A DNA stretch of 64,000 bases from Gelatiniphilus marinus (lineage in GTDB: Bacteria > Bacteroidota > Bacteroidia > Flavobacteriales > Flavobacteriaceae). Position numbers and translations under genes: made by a program. Numbering within the stretch: position 1 is the first letter of the stretch; each line of letters starts with the position of its first letter. The stretch is from NCBI RefSeq assembly GCF_042678305.1, contig NZ_JBHUDT010000008.1; one strand, given 5' to 3'. Under the pieces are notes generated by a model. It was not told the DNA's origin. It saw only the letters and a list, made by a program, of their open reading frames with translations, and searched no databases. Shown piece by piece: positions 52,085 to 60,060 of this stretch.

Positions 52085-52921
52085 ATGTATTTACAAAATT
52101 TACAGCAGGATGAAATCTTTGTTCCATCAGAAATGAAATCCTTAAAATCCCTTACACAGATGGAATCTCGACGTGGACTTGAAAACGTCATAATTTCCAA
52201 TGGCAAAATTGTCAATGTAGTATCAAACAGCTACGGACACATTCCGAATCAATTATTCTTCAAGAAAGCTGAAGAAATGCTATCCGACGCAGAACTGAAC
52301 TATCACAAACGCACCATCAATAAGAATGATAGGTCTTTCATTACAGACTTCATTATTGACGATAAAAGTCAATTCTCTGTGAAAAATGAAGAGGATTTGA
52401 TACTGCCTATGCTTCGGTTTAAAAACTCTTATGATGGTAGCGAAAAGACCTCTGGCCACTTTGGTTTTTACAGAAAAGTATGTTCCAACGGTTTGCACGT
52501 TTCTCAGGCAGAAATTGAGTTTTCCATTAAGCACAGTAAGAATAATACACACCTTATTATGCCAAGGTTGAACAACTTGTTTGACAAGTTTTTGGATAAT
52601 GAGTTCTATACCATTACCAAGAAATTTGATAAGATGAAAGAATTTAAAATTATCGATACGCAAGAGTTCGTAAAGGCCATTCTTGACAGAACGAAACTGT
52701 TTAGATATGAGTGTAGTGATAAGAATAGCGACCCTTCAAAAAAGTCTCGTGAGGTCATTGAGATTTTGAACTACGAAGCCTTGTTGCTCAATGAAGAACC
52801 GAATCTATGGTTAGGCTATAATGCCTTTAATTCGGTACTGCATAATACATTGAAGAAGAGTTTTGGCCAACAAGAGCGGTTGGATAAGAAATTATTTGAT
52901 GAAGTCTATGAAATGGCTTAG
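52085..52921 (+). CDS. DUF932 phage/plasmid-like protein
   Basis: 278 residues from the ATG at 52085 (MYLQNLQQDEIFVPSEM). GLENVIISNGKIVNVVSNSYGHIPNQLFF, MLRFKNSYDGSEKTSGHFGFYRKVCSNGLHV and NLWLGYNAFNSVLHN fit DUF932, found on many plasmids, phages and conjugative elements; a role in element maintenance or anti-restriction has been suggested but not shown. First gene of the element behind the IS110 copy. Confidence 0.82.
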   Translation: MYLQNLQQDEIFVPSEMKSLKSLTQMESRRGLENVIISNGKIVNVVSNSYGHIPNQLFFKKAEEMLSDAELNYHKRTINKNDRSFITDFIIDDKSQFSVKNEEDLILPMLRFKNSYDGSEKTSGHFGFYRKVCSNGLHVSQAEIEFSIKHSKNNTHLIMPRLNNLFDKFLDNEFYTITKKFDKMKEFKIIDTQEFVKAILDRTKLFRYECSDKNSDPSKKSREVIEILNYEALLLNEEPNLWLGYNAFNSVLHNTLKKSFGQQERLDKKLFDEVYEMA

Positions 52922-53022
52922 AGATATTTAAAGGTTTATCCAGTACCTATCCAAACTGGATTTTCTCTTACACTTAAAGTTTAATCGTACCTGTTTATAG
53001 ACAGGTTTAAAATCCAAACATT

Positions 53023-53568
53023 ATGAACACTATAAAAATGGTACAGCTCGACTTCGGTTTTGAGTGCGAACCTATACAAGCAAAGGAAAAAACATTGAAG
53101 CCTAATAAAAAGCCTAGTAACGATTTTGTATTCAATTTTATGGATTGTCTTACCAGCCCAATCATTGTTTTTAAATCCGCTTGGCAGGATATAATTCCTA
53201 AAGACTTACTGAATAATGTAAAATTATCACGACTGTTATGTTCAATGCAACAAGAAGAAATGGCTTCACTTACTGAGGCTTTAGCATATATGATGCCCAG
53301 AACGTATGAAGCACCAATGCCGACTGAATGGGTTAATATTTATACTTGGTTAGGACTTCAATATGCACGTCAGTTTAAGAATACAGACCAATTAAATGCA
53401 ATGAAAGAAATAGCACCTAAAAAGCTTTCGGAATATGAAGTGGGACTTTTGAATAATTTGAGACGATGGATTTATGATAAAAGAAGAAAAGCTCTAAAAG
53501 ATAAATTAAAAGTGGCTGAAAAATCAGAAAAAAAGATGTTACCTGAAAACCAGAAAGAACTTTTTTGA
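53023..53568 (+). CDS. Conserved element protein of unknown function
   Basis: 181 residues, no signal peptide, no recognised domain. The middle is helical and amphipathic (LSRLLCSMQQEEMASLTEALAYMMPRT, EWVNIYTWLGLQYARQF) and the C-terminus is highly basic (KRRKALKDKLKVAEKSEKK), so it may bind nucleic acid. The intact frame, its own spacing and the element context support a real gene. Confidence 0.6.
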   Translation: MNTIKMVQLDFGFECEPIQAKEKTLKPNKKPSNDFVFNFMDCLTSPIIVFKSAWQDIIPKDLLNNVKLSRLLCSMQQEEMASLTEALAYMMPRTYEAPMPTEWVNIYTWLGLQYARQFKNTDQLNAMKEIAPKKLSEYEVGLLNNLRRWIYDKRRKALKDKLKVAEKSEKKMLPENQKELF

Positions 53569-53736
53569 GGACAAGTTTACTCTCTGTAAAAAAATATTAG
53601 CCTTTAATTGAAAACAAGTTTTATAATCCCCTCAGCACATTCCCCTACATTTGCGAAAAGCTACATTACGGAAAAAGAGCTTCACTACATAGGTCTTGGA
53701 CACAATCCCCAATTTCAGCTTTCCATTCCGTTAACC

Positions 53737-53878
53737 CTTCCCGATGCTCTGGGAAGAAACACTTCATTCCAGAGCCAAAATTGTGGATTAAGTCCGCTTT
53801 TTAATCGGAAAGCCATCGGCTTAATTTTCTTTACAGGATTTTCGGCGAGGACTTCTTGAGTCCACACTTGAAAATCCT
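53737..53878. other. Structured non-coding block in a ~490 bp gene-free stretch
   Basis: The stretch 53569-54062 holds no gene I trust. It contains CTTCCC/GGGAAG (53737-53756) and GCTCTGG/CCAGAGC (53746-53775), which exclude each other, and a nested stem AGGATTTTC/GAAAATCCT (53835-53878) enclosing GGACT/AGTCC. It could be a replication or transfer control region or a regulatory RNA. Confidence 0.4.
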
Positions 53879-54062
53879 TAAAAATCGAACCGCTGTCTTA
53901 CACATTTTAAGGGGTTTATAATGGATAAAGCCTTTGTTGTTTTTCGGGTCATCGAAAAACAGGCACGACATAACCAATTCTAATTTAACCACAGCTACTT
54001 ATTTCGCTTAACTGTCGATACGCTCAAACGCAACTGCGTTTAAAAGAATTGCTAATGCCCTT

Positions 54063-54242
54063 ATGGAACTTGTCAAGACTGAACAAGTTTTAGTGAAAAA
54101 TAAGGTTTCTACTTCCTTGAAATTCCAAGGAATTTACTACGTCGCAAACACACCTGATTTATTCCCTAAAAGTCTTGACAAAACCCACTTTATCCATTGT
54201 GCGGTGCACGAAAGAAAAGAACAAACACCCCTTAAAATTTAA
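54063..54242 (+). CDS. Possible 59-residue protein before ssb
   Basis: An ATG at 54063 opens 59 codons (MELVKTEQVLVKNKVSTSLK...) to a TAA at 54240-54242, 48 bp before ssb. Codon use looks plausible and a coding-like frame also extends some way upstream. However an 11-bp inverted repeat (TTGTCAAGACT at 54070-54080, AGTCTTGACAA at 54171-54181) and a small hairpin CCTTGAAATTCCAAGG lie inside, so the region may be structural rather than coding. Confidence 0.35.
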   Translation: MELVKTEQVLVKNKVSTSLKFQGIYYVANTPDLFPKSLDKTHFIHCAVHERKEQTPLKI

Positions 54243-54290
54243 TCTGTTTTAAATCAATAGGGGAAATATAAATCACTTAAATATTTTATT

Positions 54291-54635
54291 ATGAGTACTA
54301 TTAAAAATCACGTACAGTTAATTGGAAACGTTGGACAAGAACCAACAATTACGAACCTTGAAAGCGGTAAGAAAGTAGCCCGTTTTTCACTAGCAACAAA
54401 TGAGTATTACAAAGACAGCAAAGGCGAAAAACAAACAGATACAAATTGGCATACAATAGTAGCCTGGGGCAAGACTGCTGAAATAGTAGAAAAGTATGTT
54501 CAAAAAGGCAAAGAAGTTGGAATTTCGGGAAAACTAAAAACTCGAAGCTATACAACTGATGATAACGAACAACGCTATGTAACAGAAGTGGTAGCCGATG
54601 AAATCCTTTTACTAGGAACTAAAGGCGATAAGTAA
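54291..54635 (+). CDS. ssb: Single-stranded DNA-binding protein, short element-borne form
   Basis: 114 residues: one OB-fold (HVQLIGNVGQEPTI, VARFSLATNEYYKDSKGEKQ, TNWHTIVAWGKTAEIVEKYV, GKLKTRSY, EVVADEILLL). The glycine-rich linker and acidic DDxPF tip of chromosomal SSB are absent; the protein ends right after the core (GTKGDK). It would coat single strands during transfer or replication of the element without recruiting the usual partners. Confidence 0.93.
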   Translation: MSTIKNHVQLIGNVGQEPTITNLESGKKVARFSLATNEYYKDSKGEKQTDTNWHTIVAWGKTAEIVEKYVQKGKEVGISGKLKTRSYTTDDNEQRYVTEVVADEILLLGTKGDK

Positions 54636-54648
54636 ACTTAAAATTAAA

Positions 54649-54682
54649 GAGGGCGTAACCGTCGAAAGATGCGCCCTCTTTT
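54649..54682 (+). terminator. Terminator after ssb
   Basis: GAGGGCG / CGCCCTC with a 16-base loop, followed by TTTT, just past the ssb stop. Confidence 0.75.
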
Positions 54683-54711
54683 CATTATTCAAATTTGAAA
54701 AATCCAAAACA

Positions 54712-55161
54712 ATGAAAGCACAAGTTAATGAAATAAAAATCAGTTACAAAGGCGGGTTAAAATCTTCTATGTGGCATAAAATTAGCAGTTCACAAGATGC
54801 AGCTGAACTACTATATGAGAATTGGGATAAAGACACAATAGGCATACAAGAAACCTTTAAAGTTGTTCTTTTGAACAATAGCAATAAGGTAAAAGGGGTG
54901 TATCAACTTTCGCAGGGTGGAATTACAAGCACGCCAATAGACCTGCGGATATTGTTTGCGGTTATTCTAAAATCTTTATCAGTAGCTATAATTTTAACGC
55001 ACAACCACCCAAGCGGAAAATTGCAACCTAGTGATGCGGACAAGAGCTTAACGACCAAGATTAAAAAGGCATCAAAATTATTCGATATTACAATCCTTGA
55101 CCATTTGATATTTGCACCCGATGGGGATTACTATAGTTTTGCTGACAATGCAATGTTGTAA
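54712..55161 (+). CDS. RadC-like JAB/JAMM-domain protein
   Basis: 149 residues. Contains the MPN/JAMM metal motif THNHPSGKLQPSDADKSLT (HxHPSG..PSxxD), the glutamate-bearing region near GIQETFKVVLLNNSNKVKG and the terminal LDHLIFAPDG.YYSF. It lacks the N-terminal helix-hairpin-helix of chromosomal RadC. Such short JAB proteins are typical of mobile elements; the activity (presumed metal-dependent) has not been shown. Confidence 0.88.
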   Translation: MKAQVNEIKISYKGGLKSSMWHKISSSQDAAELLYENWDKDTIGIQETFKVVLLNNSNKVKGVYQLSQGGITSTPIDLRILFAVILKSLSVAIILTHNHPSGKLQPSDADKSLTTKIKKASKLFDITILDHLIFAPDGDYYSFADNAML

Positions 55162-55172
55162 AATTAAAGACT

Positions 55173-55370
55173 ATGGTGTATCTCAATTTTACAGACTTGA
55201 GCGAAGAGGCTCAAAACCGACTTTTAGAAAATTCTAAAAAAGATGTGGAACGAAAATTTGGCGATGCTATTCGCAAATACGTACAAGAAAATCATACCAA
55301 TTTTGAAACAATGATTGAAGAAGAAGCGATACGGAATTTGTATTCCTATAAGTTCATTTTTAATGTATAA
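55173..55370 (+). CDS. Small acidic helical protein of unknown function
   Basis: 65 residues (VYLNFTDLSEEAQNRLLENS opening), no signal or membrane segment, predicted mostly helical. It lies 11 bp behind the RadC-like gene and is followed by a terminator, so it is the last gene of that unit. Confidence 0.55.
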   Translation: MVYLNFTDLSEEAQNRLLENSKKDVERKFGDAIRKYVQENHTNFETMIEEEAIRNLYSYKFIFNV

Positions 55371-55391
55371 TTTTTAAAATTGATAAGTAAG

Positions 55392-55418
55392 CACCTCTGA
55401 ATTTTTAGAGGTGTTTTT
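55392..55418 (+). terminator. Terminator after the small helical protein gene
   Basis: CACCTCT / AGAGGTG with an AATTTTT-type loop and a TTTTT tail. Confidence 0.8.
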
Positions 55419-55561
55419 GTATATAATTCAAACCCAAGTCAAGAAAAAAAATGTATCTTTACATCGCTGAAATTCAGCATACAAATTAAAGTAAGGTTAT
55501 CCACTTTTTGACTTTCGCCGATACCCTTACACATCGAAATTTAACATACTGGAAAATCAAT

Positions 55562-55680
55562 TTCCTTAAAAATGGCAATCGGCTTTTTAGCCGGATTGTA
55601 TGGATTTTTGTCCCGCTAGCGGGACGAAAAGGAATAGCAAGAGGGTAACACGCTTCGCGATGTTTCGGATTCCTTTTCGT
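55562..55680. other. Palindrome-rich region upstream of the mobilization genes
   Basis: Holds a perfect 16-bp palindrome GTCCCGCTAGCGGGAC (55610-55625), an 11-bp inverted repeat CGAAAAGGAAT / ATTCCTTTTCG (55625-55635, 55669-55679) with CGCTTCGCG between the arms, and a small hairpin CGGC/GCCG at about 55579-55594. No gene is present between 55371 and 55801. Confidence 0.55.
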
Positions 55681-55738
55681 TTTTAATTACCTGATAATCA
55701 GCTAATTGAATTTATTATAATTTCTTGACAATCAACGA

Positions 55739-55794
55739 TTTGCGACAAACGGGCTTGAAACGCCCGATTTTAGGGAAGATTTTGCGACAAATCG
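55739..55794 (+). other. Candidate oriT nick region
   Basis: Two direct repeats of TTTGCGACAAA (starting 55739 and 55781) flank a hairpin CGGGC-TTGAAAC-GCCCG (55750-55766), 8 bp before the BfmA-like gene. Short inverted repeat plus direct repeats next to mobilization genes is the usual make-up of an origin of transfer. Confidence 0.45.
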
Positions 55795-55801
55795 GCGAAA
55801 T

Positions 55802-56182
55802 ATGGACTCATTTACTGGAATTAGATTTAAAAAGGAAACTGCAAAACGTTTCCAAACTTTCTCGCGTACTTACTTCAAATCGCACACCGAAGCAATGGCA
55901 ACGATGCTCGATTTTTTCTTCTACAATGAAATTTCGCCAAAGGAAAAATTAGGACCAACTGGACGTACAATTGAAGCTAAATTGCTTAAAAGAATAAATG
56001 CGGTCATTGCCATAATGCGGGATGTCGAAAAGACCCAAACCAAACCTACGGTGGCTATGATTCAATCGCTGTTTGAAACAGAAGAACCAACCAAAAAACC
56101 GCTGATTGTAGAAAAGAAATATGCCGAAGAAAAAAAGGAAGTTCGCTTTCGCGAAAAGCAAAACCCAAGTAACCAACTATAA
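55802..56182 (+). CDS. BfmA/BtgA-like mobilization accessory protein
   Basis: 126 residues. The first 50 (FTGIRFKKETAKRFQTFSRTYFKSHTEAMATMLDFFFYN) look like a ribbon-helix-helix DNA-binding domain; the rest is charged and helical (LLKRINAVIAIMRDVEKTQTKPTVAMIQSLFE). This matches BfmA/BtgA-type proteins of Bacteroidota mobilizable elements, which bind oriT beside the relaxase. It directly follows the oriT-like sequence and is 11 bp from the relaxase-like gene. Confidence 0.78.
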   Translation: MDSFTGIRFKKETAKRFQTFSRTYFKSHTEAMATMLDFFFYNEISPKEKLGPTGRTIEAKLLKRINAVIAIMRDVEKTQTKPTVAMIQSLFETEEPTKKPLIVEKKYAEEKKEVRFREKQNPSNQL

Positions 56183-56193
56183 ATTTTTGAGCT

Positions 56194-57225
56194 ATGTACA
56201 TTACAATAACACCTCAAAAATTAGGCAACAATTATTCACAAAGTTCGGCTGATTTTGTAGGCTATTTAGAGAAAGAAAATCAAGGTTTGGAACAGCAGGA
56301 TATGGAACACTTTTTCAATCAATATGGCGATGAGATTTCTGCTGAAGAAGTGGTAAAAGAAATTGATGGAAACACCGCAAAATTAAAAAAGAAAGAACCT
56401 AAGTTTTATTCGATTACGGTCAGCCCATCAAAGTATGAATTGCGGAAACTTCAAAACAACAGCCAAGATTTAAAAACCTACACTCGTGAATTGATGAAGA
56501 ATTATGTTGCCAGTTTCAATCGGGAAATTAATGGACGACCTATTACAATCAACGATATAAAATATTATGCAAAAATTGAACATCAACGCACCTTTAAGGG
56601 AACGGATAAACAGATAAAAGAAAACCAACCATTCGCTACAAAAATACTTCAGCTAAAAACGGATATCCGAAATATTCAAGAAGGACGAGCTGAAGGAAAT
56701 ATTAAAAAGATGAAAAAGGAAATTGCCAAATTGGAACGGCAAGCACCACATCAACAAAATGGAAAACGGATAGTCCAGGGAATGAGAAAGTATGGAAACC
56801 AAAGTCATATCCATATCATCGTGAGCAGGAAGGATGCTTCCAATTCGGTCAGTCTTTCCCCAGGAAGTAAACATAAAGCTTCAGAAGTTGAAATGCATGG
56901 TAAGAATGTAAAACGAGGTTTTGACAGAGATAAATTTTTCGAGAAAGCAGAAAAGACATTTGACAAAACTTTTGGTTATAAACGCAACTTTGCCGAAACC
57001 TATAAAGCACGAAAGGATTTTGTGAAAAATCCAAAGCTCTACTTTGCAGCTTTGATGAAATTACCAGCTAGCGAAAGAGCATTGGCTTTCAAAATGATGA
57101 CAAAAACAGGATTGCCAATCGTTCCCAGTATTCCAGTTAGTCAAGCCCAAATTGCACTTCGGGTTTTCAAACGGTTAAGACGTGGAGCGGAAGTGGCCAT
57201 TAAATCAAGTTCAATAGGAATATAG
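56194..57225 (+). CDS. DUF5712 relaxase-like mobilization protein
   Basis: 343 residues. MYITITPQKLGNNYSQSSADFVGYLEKEN, FYSITVSPSKYE, and YGNQSHIHIIVSRKDASN near residue 205, whose HxH triplet is the metal site expected in HUH relaxases; a catalytic Tyr candidate is in KYYAKIEHQRTF or in the first 40 residues. DUF5712 proteins serve as mobilization proteins in Bacteroides-type elements. It should nick oriT and lead the strand into the recipient. Confidence 0.82.
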   Translation: MYITITPQKLGNNYSQSSADFVGYLEKENQGLEQQDMEHFFNQYGDEISAEEVVKEIDGNTAKLKKKEPKFYSITVSPSKYELRKLQNNSQDLKTYTRELMKNYVASFNREINGRPITINDIKYYAKIEHQRTFKGTDKQIKENQPFATKILQLKTDIRNIQEGRAEGNIKKMKKEIAKLERQAPHQQNGKRIVQGMRKYGNQSHIHIIVSRKDASNSVSLSPGSKHKASEVEMHGKNVKRGFDRDKFFEKAEKTFDKTFGYKRNFAETYKARKDFVKNPKLYFAALMKLPASERALAFKMMTKTGLPIVPSIPVSQAQIALRVFKRLRRGAEVAIKSSSIGI

Positions 57226-57230
57226 AGGGT

Positions 57231-58814
57231 ATGCAAATAGACAACCTTATAACGATACTTTCAATTATTGGTCTAACCAGTACTGTTTTCTATGCGATGT
57301 TTCGAGTAAGTAAATATGCGTTTTTATTAAATATCACTATGCTTTTATTTCTCGTATTCTATATTTCTGAAGGAAATGAATTAGTATCGATATTATTGTA
57401 TTTGGTGTGTCCTCTTATGCTAATTAATACAGGACTGTATGTTTTTCTTCATAAAACTGAAAGTTCTCAAAATGGTAATGTTAAATACCAAGTCAATTTT
57501 GCTACCAACAAAGGAAATTTCAAATTAGATAATATCAAACGTGGCGCATCCGTCATCGGATCCGCCGGAAGTGGAAAAACCGAAAGTGTTGTTTATGGCT
57601 TTCTAAAGCATTTCCAGAAAGAGCGTTTTTGCGGAATCATTCACGACTACAAAGATTTTGAACTGACCGAGATGGCATATCCACTTTTCAAGGATAGTGA
57701 CATTCCGTTTAAAGTCATTTCCTTCGATAAAATCATCCATAGGGTAAATCCTATTGCACCACGTTATTTAGAGAACGAGGAAAGCGTAAACGAAGTGTCG
57801 AGGGTACTTATTGAAAACCTTTTGGAACAAAGAGAAAGCGGAACTACGGGAACAACCAAATTCTTTAATGATGCCGCTGAAGGTTTGATAGGTGGATTAA
57901 TTTGGAAACTAAAAATCGACTATCCCAACTACTGTACCCTTCCACATTTGATAGCTATTTATCAATTATTGGACACGGATAGCCTTATTCAGTTTTTAGA
58001 AACCAACACCACATCACGGGCAATGGCAGATGCTTTTATTAGCGGAAAGGATTCTGATAGGCAGACCGCTGGTGTGAAAAGTACCTTGGCAAACGCCTTG
58101 AAGCGAATTAGTACACAACGAATTTTTATGGCACTATCCGCAGACGAAGTGCCATTGAACATCAATAGCGAGGAAAATCCTGCAATCATTTCGGTAGTGA
58201 ACAATCCAAAATATGAAACATCTTATTCGCCTGTAATTGCTACCATTATTCACACCATTACCAAACAAATGAGCGTGCGAAATTCCAAACCTTCATTTTT
58301 GTTGATGGAAGAAGCACCGACCATACGATTATTAAACATGCACCGTATTCCAGCAACGTTACGTAGTTATGATATTGCTACTATTTATGTAATGCAGGAT
58401 AAAATTCAAAACGATATGATGTATGGCGATAAGGCGAGTAAAGCGATTTTAAGCAATTTGTCCTACCAGTTTTTCGGTAAGGTAAATGACCCGGACACCG
58501 CCAAATACTATGAACGCTTTTTTGAAATCATTAAAGACCCAACGAAAAGTATAAGCCGCGGCCACAACTTGGATTTTGACACACGTATTACAACAGGCGA
58601 AAAAGAAATCCCGAAAATTAGAGCAGATGTTTTCTTTCGCTTAAACCAAGGTGAGTTTATTACCTATGCTGACGGGAAGGATAAGAAAGTTCAGTTCAAA
58701 TTGGCCAACATTCAACGAGAATTACCGAAGGCGTCAAAATCGTTTTCTCTGGCTGATTTAGAGGCTAATTTTGAAAGGGTTTATGAAGAGGCTAAGTCGA
58801 TATTTGAAAGATAA
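57231..58814 (+). CDS. TraG/VirD4-like coupling ATPase (MobC type)
   Basis: 527 residues. Two or three N-terminal transmembrane helices (about 5-75) are followed by a FtsK/VirD4-type ATPase: Walker A GSAGSGKTES (110-119), Walker B FLLMEEAPT, and a conserved arginine region near STLANALKRISTQR. It docks the relaxase-DNA complex to a conjugation pore. No pore genes are in view, so the element probably borrows one: mobilizable rather than self-transmissible. Five bases after the DUF5712 gene. Confidence 0.88.
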   Translation: MQIDNLITILSIIGLTSTVFYAMFRVSKYAFLLNITMLLFLVFYISEGNELVSILLYLVCPLMLINTGLYVFLHKTESSQNGNVKYQVNFATNKGNFKLDNIKRGASVIGSAGSGKTESVVYGFLKHFQKERFCGIIHDYKDFELTEMAYPLFKDSDIPFKVISFDKIIHRVNPIAPRYLENEESVNEVSRVLIENLLEQRESGTTGTTKFFNDAAEGLIGGLIWKLKIDYPNYCTLPHLIAIYQLLDTDSLIQFLETNTTSRAMADAFISGKDSDRQTAGVKSTLANALKRISTQRIFMALSADEVPLNINSEENPAIISVVNNPKYETSYSPVIATIIHTITKQMSVRNSKPSFLLMEEAPTIRLLNMHRIPATLRSYDIATIYVMQDKIQNDMMYGDKASKAILSNLSYQFFGKVNDPDTAKYYERFFEIIKDPTKSISRGHNLDFDTRITTGEKEIPKIRADVFFRLNQGEFITYADGKDKKVQFKLANIQRELPKASKSFSLADLEANFERVYEEAKSIFER

Positions 58815-58911
58815 ATACTACATATAATAGACTTTTTTAAGTGTTAAATAAAACTAAAAAAATCATTAGCATATTTACTTTAAATAAGCGATATTGTAAA
58901 ATTTATTTACT

Positions 58912-60057
58912 ATGGAAAAAATTTTAGATTTTATAGCAGACGAAACAGATGGGAAAAACTTTAAGTCCTACAAATACTGTTTTGAGTCTGTGGAAGTTCC
59001 TAAAATTGAATACGAAGATAAAAAAGGAATTCAAGTTAAAAAGAAAGGTGAGACCGATAAGAGTTTAAATACCACAAAATCTTTAAAGGACTTAGCAGAT
59101 AGACTCATTAAGAATGGTAAACCTCTCTTCAAGTATTTTCTTGATGGTTCTCGTAGAACTTATAAAGTAGATGATATTGCTTACGGCAAAAGACTTTATC
59201 CTGTAATCGCAGGGCAAATCGGTGTTTCGGTTTGTGAAAGGCAAGACAAGCATAGTTTTAAATCCGTAAACTTAAAAAACCCTTTAGTCATATCTATACC
59301 TGAAAATGCCAACGCGCAAGAAGGGATTGGCAATAGTGGATTGTTTTTTAACAACCTTGTAAAAAAACTGAATGAACAGGATATTCTTGTCAAGCAAAAC
59401 TTAAAATTCAGTAAGATTCTTCCATATAGCAGCAAGACACTCAAAGAAAATGATAAATATGAGGATAGAGGTGTCGCAAAAATCCAAGATGAGATGATTG
59501 CCTTGGAACAAAAAGTTGTTTTTGAGCTGGTAAAAGCCAAGAAATTGAATGACCAATCTTTTTTGATTAAGGATGGTTCTTTGGAATATATGAAAAGTGG
59601 TGAAGCAAAAGAATTATCAGTTATAAAGACAAATTATGATTGTGTTGTAGGTGTGTCTAAGGCTTTCAATCCAGAAGCATTATCAAATGATGTTAAGGAT
59701 ATTTCAAGAAGGATAGCAGAATTAAAGTGCTACCATAGAACACCTGCCTTTATGTACCAAACTGAAAGAATACCAGATGTGAAATTTGCAGTTTGGTATT
59801 TGAGAATACGAGATACGCTAAGTCCTTTTGACGGGGTTCTAAAAATTGAAAAGATTTTGGTCAGAGAAATTCAAGAAGAGGAAGGCTTGGACTCAGATGA
59901 AATCGATTTGATAAGTGCGAATATCATAAATGAAAGAAATCCAGTTTGCTATGGTAAGGACAACCGGTGGCAAAAACATCTCTATCCCGTGCACCTTACA
60001 GAATCATACATCAAGAGCCAATATCTAAGTGATATTCATTTTATAAACCTGTTTTAG
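58912..60057 (+). CDS. NurA-like nuclease, first gene of a candidate defence operon
   Basis: 381 residues with no close relative that I can name, but the NurA landmarks are visible: YFLDGSRRTY with Asp78, then FLIKDGSLEY with Asp221, then HRTPAFMYQTERI (about 275-287) and YPVHLTESYIKSQY near the C-terminus. NurA is a Mn-dependent RNase H-fold nuclease that works with the HerA translocase, and a HerA-like gene follows 3 bp downstream. Family call is from motifs and context. Separated from the mobilization genes by 97 bp of AT-rich DNA that should carry the operon's promoter. Confidence 0.72.
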   Translation: MEKILDFIADETDGKNFKSYKYCFESVEVPKIEYEDKKGIQVKKKGETDKSLNTTKSLKDLADRLIKNGKPLFKYFLDGSRRTYKVDDIAYGKRLYPVIAGQIGVSVCERQDKHSFKSVNLKNPLVISIPENANAQEGIGNSGLFFNNLVKKLNEQDILVKQNLKFSKILPYSSKTLKENDKYEDRGVAKIQDEMIALEQKVVFELVKAKKLNDQSFLIKDGSLEYMKSGEAKELSVIKTNYDCVVGVSKAFNPEALSNDVKDISRRIAELKCYHRTPAFMYQTERIPDVKFAVWYLRIRDTLSPFDGVLKIEKILVREIQEEEGLDSDEIDLISANIINERNPVCYGKDNRWQKHLYPVHLTESYIKSQYLSDIHFINLF

Positions 60058-60060
60058 CAT

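Noticed and set aside
53608..53859. 83-codon frame with a TTG start
   Set aside because: No coding signal; it runs through hairpin-rich DNA and two other frames are about equally open.
55725..55952. 75-codon frame starting upstream of the BfmA-like gene
   Set aside because: It covers the oriT-like repeats and overlaps the ribbon-helix-helix gene in another frame; no conserved motif.
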